Notes under the pieces: model-generated
The model's database searches: none
Seen by the model: the letters and a program-made list of their open reading frames with translations, nothing else
Told to the model about the DNA's origin: nothing
Origin: an uncultured Collinsella sp.
GTDB taxonomy: Bacteria; Actinomycetota; Coriobacteriia; Coriobacteriales; Coriobacteriaceae
Assembly: GCA_937981515.1 (NCBI GenBank)
Contig: CALJNY010000165.1
Span: 1-5,134 of the forward strand
DNA: 5,134 nt
Reading direction: 5' to 3'
Shown: positions 4,520 to 5,134 of the stretch, piece by piece
Position numbering within the stretch: position 1 is the stretch's first letter
Layout: each line of letters opens with the position of its first letter
Translations under genes and position numbers: made by a program

Positions 4520-5134
4520 TCGAAAGCACCTACCAGCTCGTTGATGTCCTTCACGCCCTGGGACTCGGCCCAGGCCTCGAGCTCGCGCGCGATCTTAATC
4601 GAGGCGCACGGATCGACGAAATTGGCCATACCGACCGATACGCAGGTGGCGCCGGCCAGGATAAACTCGGCCGCGTCCTCACCGGTCATGACGCCGCCGA
4701 CGCCGTTGATGGGGATATCGACGGCCTGGGCAACCTCCCAGACCATACGAACGGCGATGTGGTGGCACAGCGGACCCGAAAGGCCGCCCTTAGGCTTGGC
4801 CACACGGGACTTGCGGGTATGAACGGCAATGGCCATACCCTGGATGGAGTTGATGACCGAAAGGCCATCGGCTCCCGCGGCCTCGAGGGCGCGGGCGATC
4901 TCGGCGACGTTGACCGGGGCCATCTTTACGAACAGCGGCTTGTCGGTCACCTTGCGGCCGGCGGCCATGACGCCAGAGGCGCCCTCGGGCGTGGAGCCCA
5001 TGGCGGCACCGCCGGCGGCAATGTTGGGGCAGCTCACGTTGATCTCATAGCCGGCAGCCCAGGGGCACAGCTCGACATACATCTCGAGCGCACGAACAAA
5101 CTCGTCCACGGAATGACCGGCGACCTGGCAGATG
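4513..5134 (-). CDS. pyrD: Dihydroorotate dehydrogenase, class 1B-like catalytic subunit (5' part missing)
   Basis: The frame is open to the window edge and shows 206 residues of a protein usually about 300 long, so roughly the first 100 are outside. It begins ICQVAGHSVDEFV, a conserved internal stretch, so the GTG at 5109 is not the true start. EINVSCPNIAAGG follows and holds the catalytic-base cysteine (codon 5029-5031). LFVKMAP, INSIQGM, GGLSGP, INGVGGV and VSVGMANF form the FMN and substrate sites of the TIM barrel. A cysteine base marks a class 1 enzyme. The NVSCPN-x3-GG pattern followed by GSTPE fits class 1B, which works with the iron-sulfur/FAD subunit PyrK and NAD. A pyrK gene would be expected just upstream, beyond 5134, but is not seen. 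The enzyme oxidises dihydroorotate to orotate. The stop codon overlaps the pyrF start, placing both in one operon. Confidence 0.95.
   Translation of the reverse strand, partial: ICQVAGHSVDEFVRALEMYVELCPWAAGYEINVSCPNIAAGGAAMGSTPEGASGVMAAGRKVTDKPLFVKMAPVNVAEIARALEAAGADGLSVINSIQGMAIAVHTRKSRVAKPKGGLSGPLCHHIAVRMVWEVAQAVDIPINGVGGVMTGEDAAEFILAGATCVSVGMANFVDPCASIKIARELEAWAESQGVKDINELVGAFEC
4527..4531 (-). promoter_or_regulatory. Ribosome binding site for pyrF inside pyrD
   Basis: AGGTG on the minus strand lies 7 bases before the pyrF ATG at 4519, within the last codons of pyrD. It supports the overlapping start rather than a later one. Confidence 0.65.

Noticed and set aside
5109..5134. GTG at 5107-5109 as the start of pyrD.
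   Set aside because: The frame continues upstream with ICQVAGHS, a conserved internal PyrD stretch, so the gene simply runs off the window.

Overview
The window reads as ordinary chromosomal DNA from a moderately GC-rich actinobacterium. The best fit is the Coriobacteriia, in the Collinsella/Olsenella range. That placement rests on an actinobacterial-type integration host factor (mIHF family) directly upstream of gmk and rpoZ, a class 1B-like PyrD next to PyrF, and a ThiI without a rhodanese domain. The genus is an inference from gene content and style; no 16S rRNA or other decisive marker is present. Every gene is on the minus strand, so transcription runs from high to low coordinates. No RNA gene, CRISPR array, insertion sequence or phage gene was found.

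Region by region, in transcription order. (1) 5134-3803 holds the end of a pyrimidine operon: pyrD (its 5' part lies outside the window) overlaps pyrF by 7 bases. These are the dihydroorotate dehydrogenase and the final OMP decarboxylase of de novo UMP synthesis. (2) 3802-3564 is a 239-base intergenic region with a large imperfect hairpin (probable terminator after pyrF) and an extended -10 promoter for the next unit. (3) 3563-1153 is a tightly packed unit mihF-gmk-rpoZ-thiI: nucleoid protein, guanylate kinase, RNA polymerase omega subunit and tRNA 4-thiouridine synthetase. The gaps are 0, 5 and 0 bases, and a clear intrinsic terminator follows thiI. (4) 1152-939 is an intergenic region with that terminator, three stacked dyads, an 11-base direct repeat and a candidate promoter. 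(5) 938-1 is a DNA-uptake (competence) unit: complete comEA, then the first 77 codons of a probable comEC, joined by an ATGA overlap and leaving the window at position 1.

The genes form three functional blocks: UMP synthesis; a growth and information-processing operon (GMP to GDP, transcription, chromosome structure, tRNA thiolation); and DNA uptake. I see no strong sign of an undescribed system. The least explained DNA is the repeat-rich promoter region in front of comEA and the long-loop hairpin between pyrF and mihF.
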